Below the pieces are notes generated by a model that was not told the DNA's origin, ran no database searches, and saw only the letters and a list, made by a program, of their open reading frames with translations. Shown here piece after piece: positions 1 through 10,788 of a stretch of 64,000 bases of DNA. This DNA comes from Plantago ovata (Eukaryota; Streptophyta; Magnoliopsida; Lamiales; Plantaginaceae). The translations under genes were made by a program, and so were the position numbers. Position 1 is the first letter of the stretch. Each line of letters opens with the position of its first letter. The stretch lies in contig JAHHQI010000833.1 of the NCBI GenBank assembly GCA_028274465.1, positions 26,069-90,068 of the forward strand, read 5' to 3'.

Positions 1-2352
1 GGCTTTTGAACGTCTTTAAAACGATCTCAAAATTGAAGCCCAAAACACTCTCTTAGTGTCTTTGTCACTCTATGATGTTTTGTCTCATATATCATGCTAT
101 ATGTTTTAAATGATGTCATTGCAATTTTCAATTAAGCTAAACCGAGACGATTTAATGTTCTCCTTGATACTAATATAGTAACATTCATTATCCATTCATA
201 TATCTGAAGTTCTTTGCATTCCCATTTCATTTTATGAAGATTCTTTTTATCGTGATGGATACAGTCGTGGCGGACCGATTCAGGCCACAAATTCGCAGGG
301 GATGTTGAATTTGTAAGTTTGTAATGTTGGTATATATACCATTTTGATTCATAATTCTCTGTATGGATAAATTTTTTATTTCTGATTTTTCAATGATCTG
401 TGTGTATTGTCATTATATATAAAAAATTTAGCCTATTAAAAAAAAAATTTCTATGTATTATTTGTAAGTTTTCCTTTGATACTGGTATGATTTTTTTTTC
501 CTTTCTCTGTGTTATTTGCAAATTGCAGTGAATGTGGTGGCATGGAGATATGCACTCTGCTCCGAGTAGTCAAATTCGGCCGTATACAAGGTTATTCGGT
601 TATTCATCATTTCCCCTTTTTCTTTCTTTATGTACTAATTTCCATCATTTACTTCTCAAATCTCTGTTTCATGATGATTTGAGATATACATGGTGGGTTT
701 GCTGCAAATGTTCTGATTGAATGAAGATATTAACCGTATTATATGTGTTAATGATTTTTTCTGCACGAAGAAAAGGCTAAGCTATGCACATTCATAGCAC
801 ATCGGCATGAATAACTTTACTATGTCGACTGCTTGATTTATCATACTTATATCATAAGATTGGATCATACGGAGAATCTAAGGTAGATGAAGCCAACATA
901 ATGAGCTTTTGCTAAAGGTAGTTTTTTGCCAGGTAATTAAAATCTCTATAATTCTATGCATACGCTAACTTATCAATTTATGAGACATTTGCATCATTTG
1001 AGCATTCCACGGTGTTCTTTTTAATTCGGATAGTCCTTACAATTTCTTTTTATCTATAAGAATTTGTCAGGATACAGTATAGCCACTCGCGTAGTCGTGT
1101 TAAAGCTACAACATAGCCAGGGATCATTGCACGTCACAAGAGATGGGAGTCGTATATCTCTATACATGGAGGATGACTTCTTATGAATTGTTACCATAAC
1201 AGAAACGTGAGCATTCTGTGTTGGAGAAGGAAGCACACTTTCATACTCTAATTGTCGAATGTCCTAACTATAGTCTCTTTGGTTTTCCAATCATCAAATG
1301 TATATCCAGTTCCCTGGTTACTACTACAGTACATACGTAGATAGTGGCATGGAGCAGAGTTATGTTTCTTGAATTTTGAATTCAATGAGGTACAACATAC
1401 ATTAAATTTATGTTATGATTCATCGGAAGTTGTCATTTGATTAAATGTAAATACTTTTACTGTGTAAAGTGTAAACGTCAAATTAAATATCCATTTTCCG
1501 GTGTGTTTGTTTGATTAGGTAGCAATTGAGGTTTATTATCAGGGAATGACCGTGTTTGATTAATACCGATGACGTCTATGGACATGAAATTGATCAGGTT
1601 TGCAGGGGTCATGCGATCCATTTAAATAATTTATATGCGTGGGGACATGAATGCTTTTAAATTCACAGTTCAGGTTTTGTATGACTAACAGATGTATAGA
1701 ACATTTGGCAATTTATTTCGCTAATGTATTTCAAACAATTACCTCACAATAATTTTTCCATTTTTTAATGAAATAATAACCCGCTTATACTCCAGATCTG
1801 GACATCTGCAGTTTGTTTCTAGTGGAATTTGAAAACTTAACCAGCTCGAAAAGTTTAGAAATAAACTCATTGACTACAATTAAGGAACGACAAAAAGATT
1901 GAGGCAGTATAAGGAGACAATCTAATTTAGATATTCTAAAATGATATTGTCTAATTTTTGTACAAAGAGTAAAAAAAATCTAAGTAAAACTTTACAAGTC
2001 AATCATTGTATTTCGAAATACTTAACCAACTCCTATAAATTGGATGAATTAATTATATTATGAATAAAAGTCCGGAACCAATACTTTTATATGGGAGAAT
2101 ACATATCATTACGCTAACTGAAAACAATGTGCTTATATTATATGACAAAATAAAACTAAAATTTATTTCAAAACAAACAAAATTATTGATGAGCAAAGGG
2201 TTGTTTATCACAAAATTTATTTGAGAACTAGAAAGACGTGCCAACATGTAATGAATTTGTTGTGTTGGGCATGAGAAATAATCTTTTTTTAAGGGTAAAT
2301 ATCATATAATAAAGATGCCATGGACAAGGAGCATGTGGTGCTATATTCCAAG
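1..2352. other. No gene recognised, AT-rich intergenic sequence
   Basis: AT-rich DNA without a coding frame I can assign. The only structured item is a 30-base stretch at about 2187-2218 that is nearly repeated at 2357-2388; the second copy belongs to the helicase relic that begins there, so the first is probably a small displaced fragment of the same coding sequence. Confidence 0.5.
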
Positions 2353-2440
2353 TTTACGGATGAGCAAAGAGTTGTTTATCACAAAATTATGGATGTTGTA
2401 GACAGAGGAAGAGGGTGATGTTTATTTTTTATATAGGTGT

Positions 2441-2982
2441 TGTAATGCCCCACATCCCACATCGCTTAAGAGTGAGTGGAATAAAGGGTATATATGTTAG
2501 ACCACCACTCTCACATGGTATGAGGCCTTTTGGGTGATTCCAAAAGCAAATCCGTGCGGGCTCAGGCCCAAAGCGGACAATATCATACTGTGGGTCCGTC
2601 CAGGAGTAACCACGCCGGCCGGATTGGTCGGGTCATTACAAATGGTATCAGAGCCTAGATCAACCCAAAGCTCGCACCGGGTGGACGGTTGGTAAAGGTT
2701 ATTGTCAGATTGTCACCCTCACCACTTAAGGCGCTTGATGAGGACGTCGAGGTTTTAAGGGGGGTAGTTTGTAATGCCCCACATCCCACATCGCTTAAGA
2801 GTGAGTGGAATAAAGGGTATATATGTTAGACCACCACTCTCACATGGTATGAGGCCTTTTGGGTGATTCCAAAAGCAAATCCGTGCGGGCTCAGGCCCAA
2901 AGCGGACAATATCATACTGTGGGGACGTGTGTGGGTCCGCCCAGGAGTAACCACGCGCGGCCGGATTGGTCGGGTCGTTACA
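2441..2982 (+). mobile_element. TRIM: miniature LTR retrotransposon with two LTRs
   Basis: Two direct repeats, 2441-2640 (200 bp) and 2770-2982 (213 bp), each begin TGTAATGCCCC and end TTACA. They flank a 129-bp internal region with no coding capacity. The internal region starts two bases after the first LTR with TGGTATCAGAGC, the plant initiator-tRNA-Met primer-binding site, and ends with a purine tract AAGGGGGGTAG. These are the defining parts of a terminal-repeat retrotransposon in miniature, which needs enzymes supplied in trans. The flanking pentamers ggtgt (2436-2440) and ggtac (2983-2987) look like a diverged 5-bp TSD. The second LTR carries a short insertion (a GTGTGGG-rich repeat near 2925). 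A related solo LTR is at 26398-26611 and a fragment at about 61696. Confidence 0.88.
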
Positions 2983-3239
2983 GGTACGAAGATACTAGCA
3001 AGACATTCGTATAGAAAACATTATACTAAAAATTACGAGGGAGGGGGGGGGGGTGATATGTTCTTCAAGTTGCCTCCACTGGGTTTGTTTCTTTGTTAGT
3101 TGTTGCTAAGGGGTAACACTGCAAATTCAACACTTTCTTGAGGAAGAAGTGAATTTTTTAGAATTATGCTTGCGGGGGACATGAAATACATATATATGAC
3201 TTTGTACTCAAATTTTACAAGGAAAATGAAATATGAGGA

Positions 3240-3281
3240 CAAGTATGCAACATTTGTAGCTTTTTTTTTTTTTTTTTTTTG
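3240..3281. repeat. Poly-T tract
   Basis: An uninterrupted run of about 20 T inside the decayed helicase region. It could be the poly(A) tail of a lost minus-strand retroposon, but I see no tRNA-like head or TSD. Confidence 0.5.
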
Positions 3282-5453
3282 CAAATAATTAAATCATCGT
3301 TATTATTATACAGTGTTCCCTTAATTACATATTGGCCTATTTCATTTTGAAGTTAAAGAGAGTATGAATTTTAATGAATTCAACTGAAAAAACTGAAGGG
3401 GTTGTTGGAGAGGATAAATGAAGGGGGGAGGTGAGATACGATTTATGACAAATTTATGGTCATGATTTCATTTCCTCGCATAGAGATGGAATTTATATGA
3501 GTATGGTAGTATGGTCATGGGAAATAGGAAAGCAATTCATGTGGATGAAATTATACTCGGTCCCAACCATAATGCAAACTAATATTGCATGTACATGTCA
3601 GAGTCATTAAGTAGTATTACTTCGTTAATGTCTCCATCCAGAGTAGAACTGAAAATACAACATTAAGGTGGAATTTTTTTTGTCCAAGGACAGCGGGAAA
3701 AGGAAAGGCATTCGTGTCAAAATAGCACAGTACCGGACTACCGGTGGTTAATTATTGGATGTCGATAATGATACCGGTCCAAATAAAATGACGGTGAAGG
3801 TGATATTAAACTGCCATACGACATTCTGATACGATATGCACAAACCACCTTAATCATGGAGAGAACTTATCCATCTATTTTGTGAAATATGTCCGGTCAA
3901 AATTTGATCTGGAAAGTGATATTCACACGAACAAATAAGATGGTAGATAAGATCAATCACCATATACTAACTTTGATGGCAAGGGGTGATGACGATTACT
4001 TCAGTTCCGGTTGCATAGCTAAGGAGAATGAGGAGGTGGAAGATGAAGATATACATCATATTGAGTTTTAAATACTATAAGATGTTCCCCCCCCCCCCCC
4101 CAAAAAAAAAAAATTATAAGATGTTCCGGTTGAGAGTTGGTGAATGGTAATCCTGATGAGAAACATAGACTAAAATACCGAGATGGTCAATTGTGTAACA
4201 ATGTACGTATGAGTGTTAATTGTTGCACCTAATCAAATTCATACATTAATGAGTGTATGTCCAACTTTTCTATGTCGTCGATGTACATCGACGGGTTAAT
4301 GGACTAGTATATACTAAAAATGGAGTATTTTCAATTAGTATATGTCCAAATATATTCGCTTATAAAATAATACGATAGGCAAATGACATATAACATGGAC
4401 ATGTAGCGATCCGATCCAAATTGACTTAATCTCAAATAGCATGAAGGATCAAAATATGAAGAAAAATCAAATTCGAATTAAACATATCTTGATCGTCATG
4501 ATGCATTTTATATATGTAAGCTCAATAAGACCTGAATCCAAACGACATCCGAGTTCGAATTAACCGATCCAAGATTTATTAGACAATTACAATATGATTG
4601 AATCCAACCAACAGTTGAATTCGAATTAATCTGATTTAGAATTGCTTGAAGAATTACAAAATAATTCGTAGATTTCATCTAACTCAATCCAATTTTATCC
4701 AACACGAATTTGATCTGAGCGATCAATTCCCCGAGTATTGGCGATTTTCGTAAACAAAGACTAATCGACCACTAACTATATGGGTGATTGTAATCGTGGC
4801 GTGGAGAGGGAAGCTAATGATGGCGAGGTAGATATCAAATTGCCAAAAGATATACTCATTCTTTAGGCACCTGATGATCCTATAGCAGAATTATGAAAAG
4901 TACGTACTTATCCTTCACTATTGGATCATATTGGTGATGTGGCTTTTTTTCAGGACAAAGCTATTCTGCACCAACAAATGAGGTAGTTGAACAGATTAAT
5001 AATTATGTCATGTCATTGTTATTAGGTGATGCAACTGAGTATAAGTGTTCTGATAATATATATATATATATGCCCTAATGAGGATGACATTGTCAATTGC
5101 GAGGATGTTTACTCGGTTGAATTTCTTAATACAATCAGTGTTTCTGGGCTGCCAAACCATTCAATCCGATTAAAGGTTGGTTATCTTGTTATGCTCTTGC
5201 ATAATATCGACCCGTCGACTGAACTATGCAATAGAACCTGCTTGGTTGTCACTTCACATGGTGAAAATTATTGAGGCGAAAACCATACATGGGAAGAATG
5301 CTGGCAATAAGGTTTACATACCGCGAATGGTTTTGTCACCTTCTGACCAAACTAAGTTTCCAATTAAATTCCAGCACAAACAATTTTCTCTTGCAATTTG
5401 TTATGCGATGTCTATCAACAAGAGTCAAGGGCACACTACAAAAAATCAGAACT

Positions 5454-5692
5454 TTACCGACGGATAAAATGACGGATTTTATCCGTCGGTAAATAGCGAC
5501 GGATCGGTGTATCTTAGCGACGGATGACGGATAACGAACAAAGTTGACCACTTTGTTCGTCATCCGTCGCTAATAGTTTTTTATCCGTCGGTATCTTAGC
5601 GACGGATAACTTATCCGTCGCTAAATATTAAGAAAAAAAAATAAAAAATTAAATTATACTTACCGACGGATAAGCGTATCCGTCGGTAAGCT
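5454..5692. repeat. CACTA left subterminal repeat array
   Basis: About ten copies in both orientations of an 11-12-bp unit of two flavours: TACCGACGGAT (with its complement ATCCGTCGGTA) and TAGCGACGGAT (complement ATCCGTCGCTA). Many are arranged as adjacent inverted pairs, so the strand can fold on itself. By analogy with En/Spm these would be binding sites for the TNPA-like protein. Confidence 0.85.
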
Positions 5693-5699
5693 CCATTTA

Positions 5700-6750
5700 T
5701 ACCGGCCGCGACTGGCAGAACGCCATTGCCATCTTCTTCTCCTTTCTTTCTTCTTTCCGTTTTTCATCTTCTCATCTCCATTTCTCCTTCAAAACTTCAC
5801 CATTTTCATCCATTTTGGTAGCAAATTGAAGCTTATTGCACAAGGAACAAGGAACAACCTTCAATTTGGATTTTTTTTGGTCAATTTGTGCAAAATCAAA
5901 GGTATGAACTCTAACCCTTATTTGATTTTTAATTTGGGAATTATCTAATTGTTGGTTAAATTGTCAAATGTATGTTACATAGTAGTTGATACAAGTATAT
6001 TTTGCTTAAATGTGTAGTTCATTGTTGTTAAAATTGAGTAATGAATCGATTTTGGGATTTTATTAATTTGGGGATTTCTTAAATTATGGAAATGTATGTT
6101 AGTATTAAGTAGATATTAGTTGTTATAGTTGAATGTTAGTTTTGGATTATGTTAATTTGGGTTTGTTAATTAAAATCGAGACTTAGATCAATTTAGGGCT
6201 TTTTTAGTTTTGTATTTAATCGAATTTAATGTTCCATAACTAGGTTATGTACTTATATAAGGTTAATTTTGTAGTTGAATACGATAAAATAGAGTAATTT
6301 ATGAAAATCGAGACTTGTAGCTCAATTTGGGGTTTTGAAATAAAGTGAAAATGGGTTCGAGATGATGATATGATGATGATGTTAGGTTAGAGATGATGTT
6401 CATATGGTTGTTGTTGACAATGCTAGGCTAGAGATGATGTTGTTAATGGTTGGTTGATTGGTGATAAGGTTGATGATGTTAGGCTAGAGATGATGTTGTT
6501 ATATGGTTGATTGGTGATATGGTTGATAATGTAGGCTAGAGATATGTTCATATGGTTGTTGTTGATGATGCTAGTCTAGAGATGTTGTTGATGGTTGGTA
6601 AAATTAAATGAAATGATTATAACATAATAATAAAATGATTATAATGTTAACTTCAAATCTGTATAAGACATATAAATATCCTTAAAACTACATTTCAATT
6701 CTAAATATGAATATTGAAAATGTATGAATTTAATAATTAAAGAATTTCAG
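5700..6750 (+). promoter_or_regulatory. CACTA 5' leader with intron and internal minisatellite
   Basis: Pyrimidine-rich leader (about 5720-5820) followed by a candidate 5' UTR intron: donor AAAG|GTATGA (intron from 5902) and acceptor AATTTCAG| at 6750, sixteen bases before the ATG at 6767. Within the intron, about 6360-6600 holds a degenerate tandem repeat of a 40-50-bp unit rich in GGCTAGAGATGATGTT and ATGGTTGTTGTTGATG. The intron assignment is inference from splice consensus. Confidence 0.55.
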
Positions 6751-6766
6751 GTTAGTCATTGTTGAA

Positions 6767-7741
6767 ATGGAACCCGATCGGTCTTGGATGTATAAACGGA
6801 CCAAGCATGGGATGATTCTGCCTAGTTTCGAGCAGGGGCTTGATTCATTTATTGCATTTGCACTTGCACACCCTGATTGTTTGAAATGTGGGGATATGAA
6901 GTGTCCTTGTAGTGCAAATAAATGTAGAAACACGCAATGGTTGAGCCCCAATATGGTTAAGCAGCACGTGAGAAGTAGGGGATTCGTGCCTGATTATGAG
7001 GTATGGAATCATCACGGTGAGACTGTTCCTTTGCTCCTAGACTATGGGAGCGCGAGAAAGATGAGACGGACCAAGGATTTGTCCGCCGTTTCCTCGGGTC
7101 CATCGTCAGTACATGGTGATATGGATGCCATGTTGGAGAATGTTGCACATGGTATTGATTTTGGTGTCAGTAATATGGAGGATGTTGAGGAGTCTCCAAA
7201 TGCCGAGACTATGGCATTCTACGAGATGTTAGAGTCCTCAAAGAAGCCTATCTTTCCAGGCAGTCCTATGACCGAGTTAGAGTTGGTGTCTCAAACTTTG
7301 AGTGCCAAAGCTGAGGGTGCCCAATCAGAAGAGAACTTCAACACTTGGTTAAACATCCTTAGGAAGGCGTTTCCCGAGCCTAACTTGATTCCTACCAATT
7401 TCTATCACGCGCAGAAGAAGATGCGTGGTTTGGGGTTGCCTATGGAGAAGATTGATTGTTGCCCCGATATGTGCATGATTTATTGGGAGGAGGATGCAGA
7501 GTTGCTAAGTTGCAAACATTGTGGGAAGGAACGATACAAGCGTTACAAGCCTGGGGCTTCTAACAAACGACAGAAAATGAATCTTTCCCACAAGAAGATG
7601 TGGTACTTTCCTTTAGGTCCGCGTTTGAAGAGGTTGTATGCTTCAAATGCTTGTGCAGATAAAATGAAGTGGCACAAGGAGAGGGTGATACCTGCAGATA
7701 TGGCGGGTAAGATGGAGCCCCAGGGTACGAGCAGGGTGTAG
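6767..7741 (+). CDS. N-terminal fragment of CACTA TNP2-type transposase (TNPD-like)
   Basis: A 324-codon frame. Residues 1-90 match the plant transposase-associated domain that precedes TNP2 transposases: DRSWMY, a FIAFA segment, a Cys-rich KCGDMKCPC...KCRN knuckle, then VKQHVRSRGF and YEVWNHHGE. Residues 170-305 look like the start of the TNP2 family: FNTWLNILRKAFPEPN, GLGLPMEKIDCCP, CMIYWEED with CKHCG, and a MWYFPLGPRLKRLYAS segment. The family normally continues several hundred residues with the catalytic core. Here similarity stops after MKWHKER, and within about 20 codons the sequence passes into the TNPA-like gene in another frame. This fits an internal deletion. The truncated product cannot carry the full catalytic domain but could still bind DNA. 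ATG 6767 lies just after the leader acceptor. Confidence 0.8.
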   Translation: MEPDRSWMYKRTKHGMILPSFEQGLDSFIAFALAHPDCLKCGDMKCPCSANKCRNTQWLSPNMVKQHVRSRGFVPDYEVWNHHGETVPLLLDYGSARKMRRTKDLSAVSSGPSSVHGDMDAMLENVAHGIDFGVSNMEDVEESPNAETMAFYEMLESSKKPIFPGSPMTELELVSQTLSAKAEGAQSEENFNTWLNILRKAFPEPNLIPTNFYHAQKKMRGLGLPMEKIDCCPDMCMIYWEEDAELLSCKHCGKERYKRYKPGASNKRQKMNLSHKKMWYFPLGPRLKRLYASNACADKMKWHKERVIPADMAGKMEPQGTSRV

Positions 7742-9596
7742 TTCCACCCATCATTGGATTATCGGAGGGGAGTAGCTCCTCATCGTCAACTAGGAAGAAG
7801 AAGGCTAAGTTTGATCCATTTGCGAACCTACCTGCTGATGGTTGTCCATACGAGACGCCGACCCTGGGTGCCATGTATAAGGGGAAGCCTGTTCTGTTCC
7901 CTAACGGGAAAGCTGCGTAAGTACACTTTTCTGTTGTTTAGTTTATTGTTTAACTTGTGACATATTACGTATACTTTATTATGCTTATTCATTCTTATTT
8001 GTATTTAACAATCATAATAGGTTTTACCCTGCATCTGCCCATTCGAAGATCGGTGACATCATCAACTCCAGGTTCATCGCTCCAACACCATCTGAGGACC
8101 GTGGTGGGGAGAAGTGGTCAAGGCTGCCTGACCATGTCATTGGCTTCTACTTCGATGAGCTGCGGGTATTGTAACAATCTTAAATGTTTAGTAAACGTTG
8201 TTTTATTTTTATTCTAAATTTACGTGAGTGGTATGTTAGCCACTATATTTGGGTGATATGTTAGTCACCATGTGTTAGTTGTTTTTTTAGGGCAATGTGA
8301 GTGGTATGTTAGCCACTATATTTGGGTGATATGTTAGTCACCATTGTGCTTACGTTGATCTTGTTCTTGTTGTATTGATTGTTGTGTCGTTCTAAATTGG
8401 TTGTTTTGGTGGTTAGAAACACTACTACTTGCCAAACGTGCTATTGAAGGAGCTTTGGTTTGTTTTCAACACTGTTGGTGCTCGTTGTTACCGAGACAAG
8501 GTCCACGACCTTAAGGAGTCTCGAGTGAGGCCTAGATTCATCCACGAAAGCGAGTGGCCTCTGTGGTTGGCTTACTGGAAGACACAGGATGCCGAGGACC
8601 TAGCAGATCAGAACAAGAAGAATCGAGCACGGGCGGACAGAAGCAGCTCCGGTGAAGACGAGGACTATTCGAAGCACCATCTCGGCACACAGTCTCAGGC
8701 CACTCGTGACCTCAATGCAGTAAGTTAACTTGTGCTTTACTCCAGTCACTTTCAATATTCTTAAAATTTTATTGTAAACACTGACACTTATTACTTTGCA
8801 AAATGAACAGAGGCTCACTGGACAAGGATGCTTGTCGTACTTGACCATGGTGAGAAATGCCAAGTTCAAGAACGGCGAGTGGACATGCAAGAAAGCCAAG
8901 AAAATGAATGTAAGTACATAAATGAGTACTTTGAGTTACTTGTACTGTATTTCTTTTTAAAAAGTTTCTATATGTATTGTAATATATCAACTCATGTATT
9001 GCTTAACTGCTTGTAGGAGGAGGTTGAGGCTTTTTACTTGGTTAAGATGGAAGAGAAGGGTGACATACTTACGATGGAGGAAGAGAACGCTGCCTTCCTC
9101 GAGGTGAACCCTCCTGGCCCTAAGTGGTCGATCTATGGCTTAGGGAACTTGGGACGTTCTCTTGCAGCTGAATCATTGCAGCGCTCATCCGGTTCTACCT
9201 CCAGCACAGATTCTCGAATGGCTGAGGAGATGGCAGCACTTAGGGCCGAGAATGCTAGGATGAAGAGCATTCAGGACACACTTGTGTCTCAGGTATATTC
9301 ATTTGTATGCTAATATTATGTTGATATGTCATGTAGATGTATAACCACTTGTATGCTCATTTACATTGCTTGCATCTATCTTTCATATTCTTAACTACAT
9401 CGATCATTACTTGTGTCAGGTGGAGACGCAGAATTTGGTGCTGAAGAAGATTCTGGAGAAGCATCCCATTGACATGGACCCGTTCACAGAGGGAGCTGTG
9501 TTTCAGACCGGGGAGGGGAGCCCTGGTACGGCGGGGAGTGCGGGTTTGCAAGGCAGTTCTCATGCTCCTTCGGGTTCCAGTGGTCGTCATCCCTAG
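7711..9596 (+). CDS. TNPA-like CACTA accessory protein, multi-exon (Ptta/En/Spm family)
   Basis: A gene reconstructed from phase-matched exons: about 7711-7916, 8021-8165, 8417-8719, 8811-8909, 9017-9292 and 9420-9596, each joined by GT/AG introns (e.g. CTGC|GTAAGT, AATGCA|GTAAGT, ATGAAT|GTAAGT). The product reads VVPPIIGLSEGSSSSSTRKK, then YKGKPVLFPNGKAA, GDIINSRFIAPTPSEDRG, WSRLPDHVIGFYFDELR and LKELWFVFNTVGARCYRDK, and a RVRPRFIHESEWPLWL segment. These are typical of the plant Ptta/En/Spm transposase_24 family, followed by a Glu-rich coiled-coil-like C-terminus (MAEEMAALRAENARMKSIQD). Its likely role is binding the subterminal repeats. The 5' end is unclear: no in-frame ATG is visible because the reading frame differs from the upstream transposase fragment. 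The remaining exons show no stop. Confidence 0.75.
8220..8345 (+). repeat. Duplicated segment inside a TNPA-like intron
   Basis: The phrase GAGTGGTATGTTAGCCACT followed by ATATTTGGGTGATATGTTAG and TCACCAT occurs twice (about 8225-8272 and 8298-8344). Each copy also has an internal inverted character (TGGTATGTTAGCCA, TGATATGTTAGTCACCA). It lies in the intron between the 8165 donor and the 8416 acceptor. Confidence 0.75.
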
Positions 9597-9812
9597 ATTT
9601 CTACATTTTAGTTGGGCATTTGTAGTAAAACTTTCACATTTACATTTGTAGTAAACGTTTTTCTATTTTGAAGAATCGAATTTTATTGAATTTTATTTTC
9701 AATTCAAATTTAATGATTTTTAATTTTTAGTACGTAAATTTATATTATTAAACAGGTTGTTGTACAATTATCAATAAAAGTAATAAAAAAAATTTTTAAG
9801 AAAAAAAAATAT

Positions 9813-10165
9813 ACCAACGGATAACTTTATCCGTCGGTAAGTTCCGGTTGCGGTCATACCGACGGATAACGTTATCCGTCGGTAACCGTCACCGACGGAT
9901 ACATTTATCCGTCGGTAAACGTCACCGACGGATAAATTTATCCGTCGGTCAGACGAATAAGGGCTGGTCAACGCCCCTATTCGTCAGTCCGTCGGTATTA
10001 TTCGTCGCTAAATTTAGCGACGAATAAGATCCGGCGGTAACAGCATTACCGACGGATAAAATAGCGACGGGCTATTTATCCGTCGGTAAGTGGTTACCGA
10101 TCCGTCGGTAAGTACTTACCGACGGATCGGTACCCGGATACCGACGGATACCATCCGTCGGTAAA
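9813..10165. repeat. CACTA right subterminal repeat array
   Basis: More than a dozen copies, in both orientations, of the ACCGACGGATAA / TTATCCGTCGGTAA unit, with the GCGACGG variant near 10010-10065. The strict alternation of orientations gives a series of potential hairpins. It mirrors the left array. Confidence 0.85.
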
Positions 10166-10242
10166 GTTTTCAGTTCTTGTAGTGGCAATCTTTCTCTATT
10201 GTTGGCCTCTATCTTCCGAATCCAGTACTCAACCATGGTTAA

Positions 10243-10751
10243 TGTTATGGGAATAAGGGTCACTACCCTCGAAGCCTCTCCCCACTCAGGCCGACACACT
10301 CGAAACTAAAGCTATACAAGAAGGGCCGGACCCTCTAACTCGACCTTCGAACGGTCTTAATTACTAGGGTCGAAACCGAGGCACCCGAATGGTATATGTC
10401 TCGAAAGGAGCCAACCAAGTACCCACTTGTACTGACAGGTCTCCCCTTTGACCGGAAGATGAAGACAAAGTGAAAGATGGACCCCACAAACGTATCCTCT
10501 ATATATATCCTCTTTGCTCTATTTGCATGGACACTTATTATTCACACTCTTAATATTATGCTGCCCATTTATCCTCTCAACATTAAATTGTGCTCGACCT
10601 AACTTAGGTAGGTCGATCACCCTTACCCTCCCCTCTAACTCCCCCTTTGCAGGTACACCTCGGTTCATCCCTTCAATCTAAACTCAAGCCATCAGCTCCT
10701 ATGGATTGAGAGATGATGACGTAGCTCCTTAGACCGGAATTACCTTCATCA
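10243..10751 (+). repeat. 5' LTR of the Tat element
   Basis: Begins TGTTATGGGAATAAGGG and ends CCTTCATCA, 509 bp. A TATATATAT tract at about 10501 and the CTCTTTGCTC region after it are plausible core-promoter parts. Against the 3' LTR I see two substitutions, both in the segment after this TATA tract (about 10510-10530). Confidence 0.92.
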
Positions 10752-10753
10752 TC

Positions 10754-10771
10754 TTGGCGCCGTCTGTGGGA
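10754..10771 (+). other. Primer-binding site of the Tat element
   Basis: TTGGCGCCGTCTGTGGG begins two bases after the 5' LTR. TGGCGCCG complements a tRNA 3' end CGGCGCCA, as in tRNA-Asp; the match beyond the first eight bases is imperfect. Confidence 0.75.
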
Positions 10772-10788
10772 AACCGAGACGAAGAGCC

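Larger units (their letters stand above)
2353..4071 (+). pseudogene. Helitron-type PIF1-like helicase pseudogene, copy A
   Basis: Decayed coding sequence resembling the PIF1-like helicase domain of plant Helitron Rep/helicase proteins. A conceptual reading from about 2355 gives TDEQRVVYHKIMDVVD, then a degenerate Walker A region (YEDTSKTF where the family has YGGTGKTF). About 3061-3120 reads VLQVASTGFVSLL, matching the VASSGIASLLL motif that follows. Further on are NDGEGDIKLPYDILI (about 3790) and NKMVDKINHHILTLM with DIHHIEF (to 4071). Stops and frameshifts are frequent, and a TRIM lies inside the Walker A region. Function is certainly lost. The region after 4071, which should carry the C-terminal NKSQGQ and ALSR motifs, is missing; a second, better preserved copy of the C-terminal half begins about 700 bp downstream. 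Confidence 0.7.
5434..10184 (+). mobile_element. CACTA (En/Spm) DNA transposon, internally deleted
   Basis: Starts CACTACAAAAAATCAG and ends CTTGTAGTG, giving imperfect inverted termini of about 32 bp that both run into ACTTTACCGACGGAT. A 3-bp duplication gca flanks it (5431-5433 and 10185-10187), as expected for CACTA elements. Both subterminal regions are packed with short direct and inverted copies of ATCCGTCGGTAA-like units, the kind of site bound by TNPA in En/Spm. The interior has a 5' leader with a large intron, an N-terminal fragment of a TNP2-type transposase, and a spliced TNPA-like gene. At 4751 bp it lacks most of the transposase catalytic region, so it is probably non-autonomous. 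It interrupts helicase copy B. Confidence 0.92.

Noticed and set aside
532..720. Small plus-strand frame near the left edge
   Set aside because: 62 codons, no motif, no splice support; AT-rich context.
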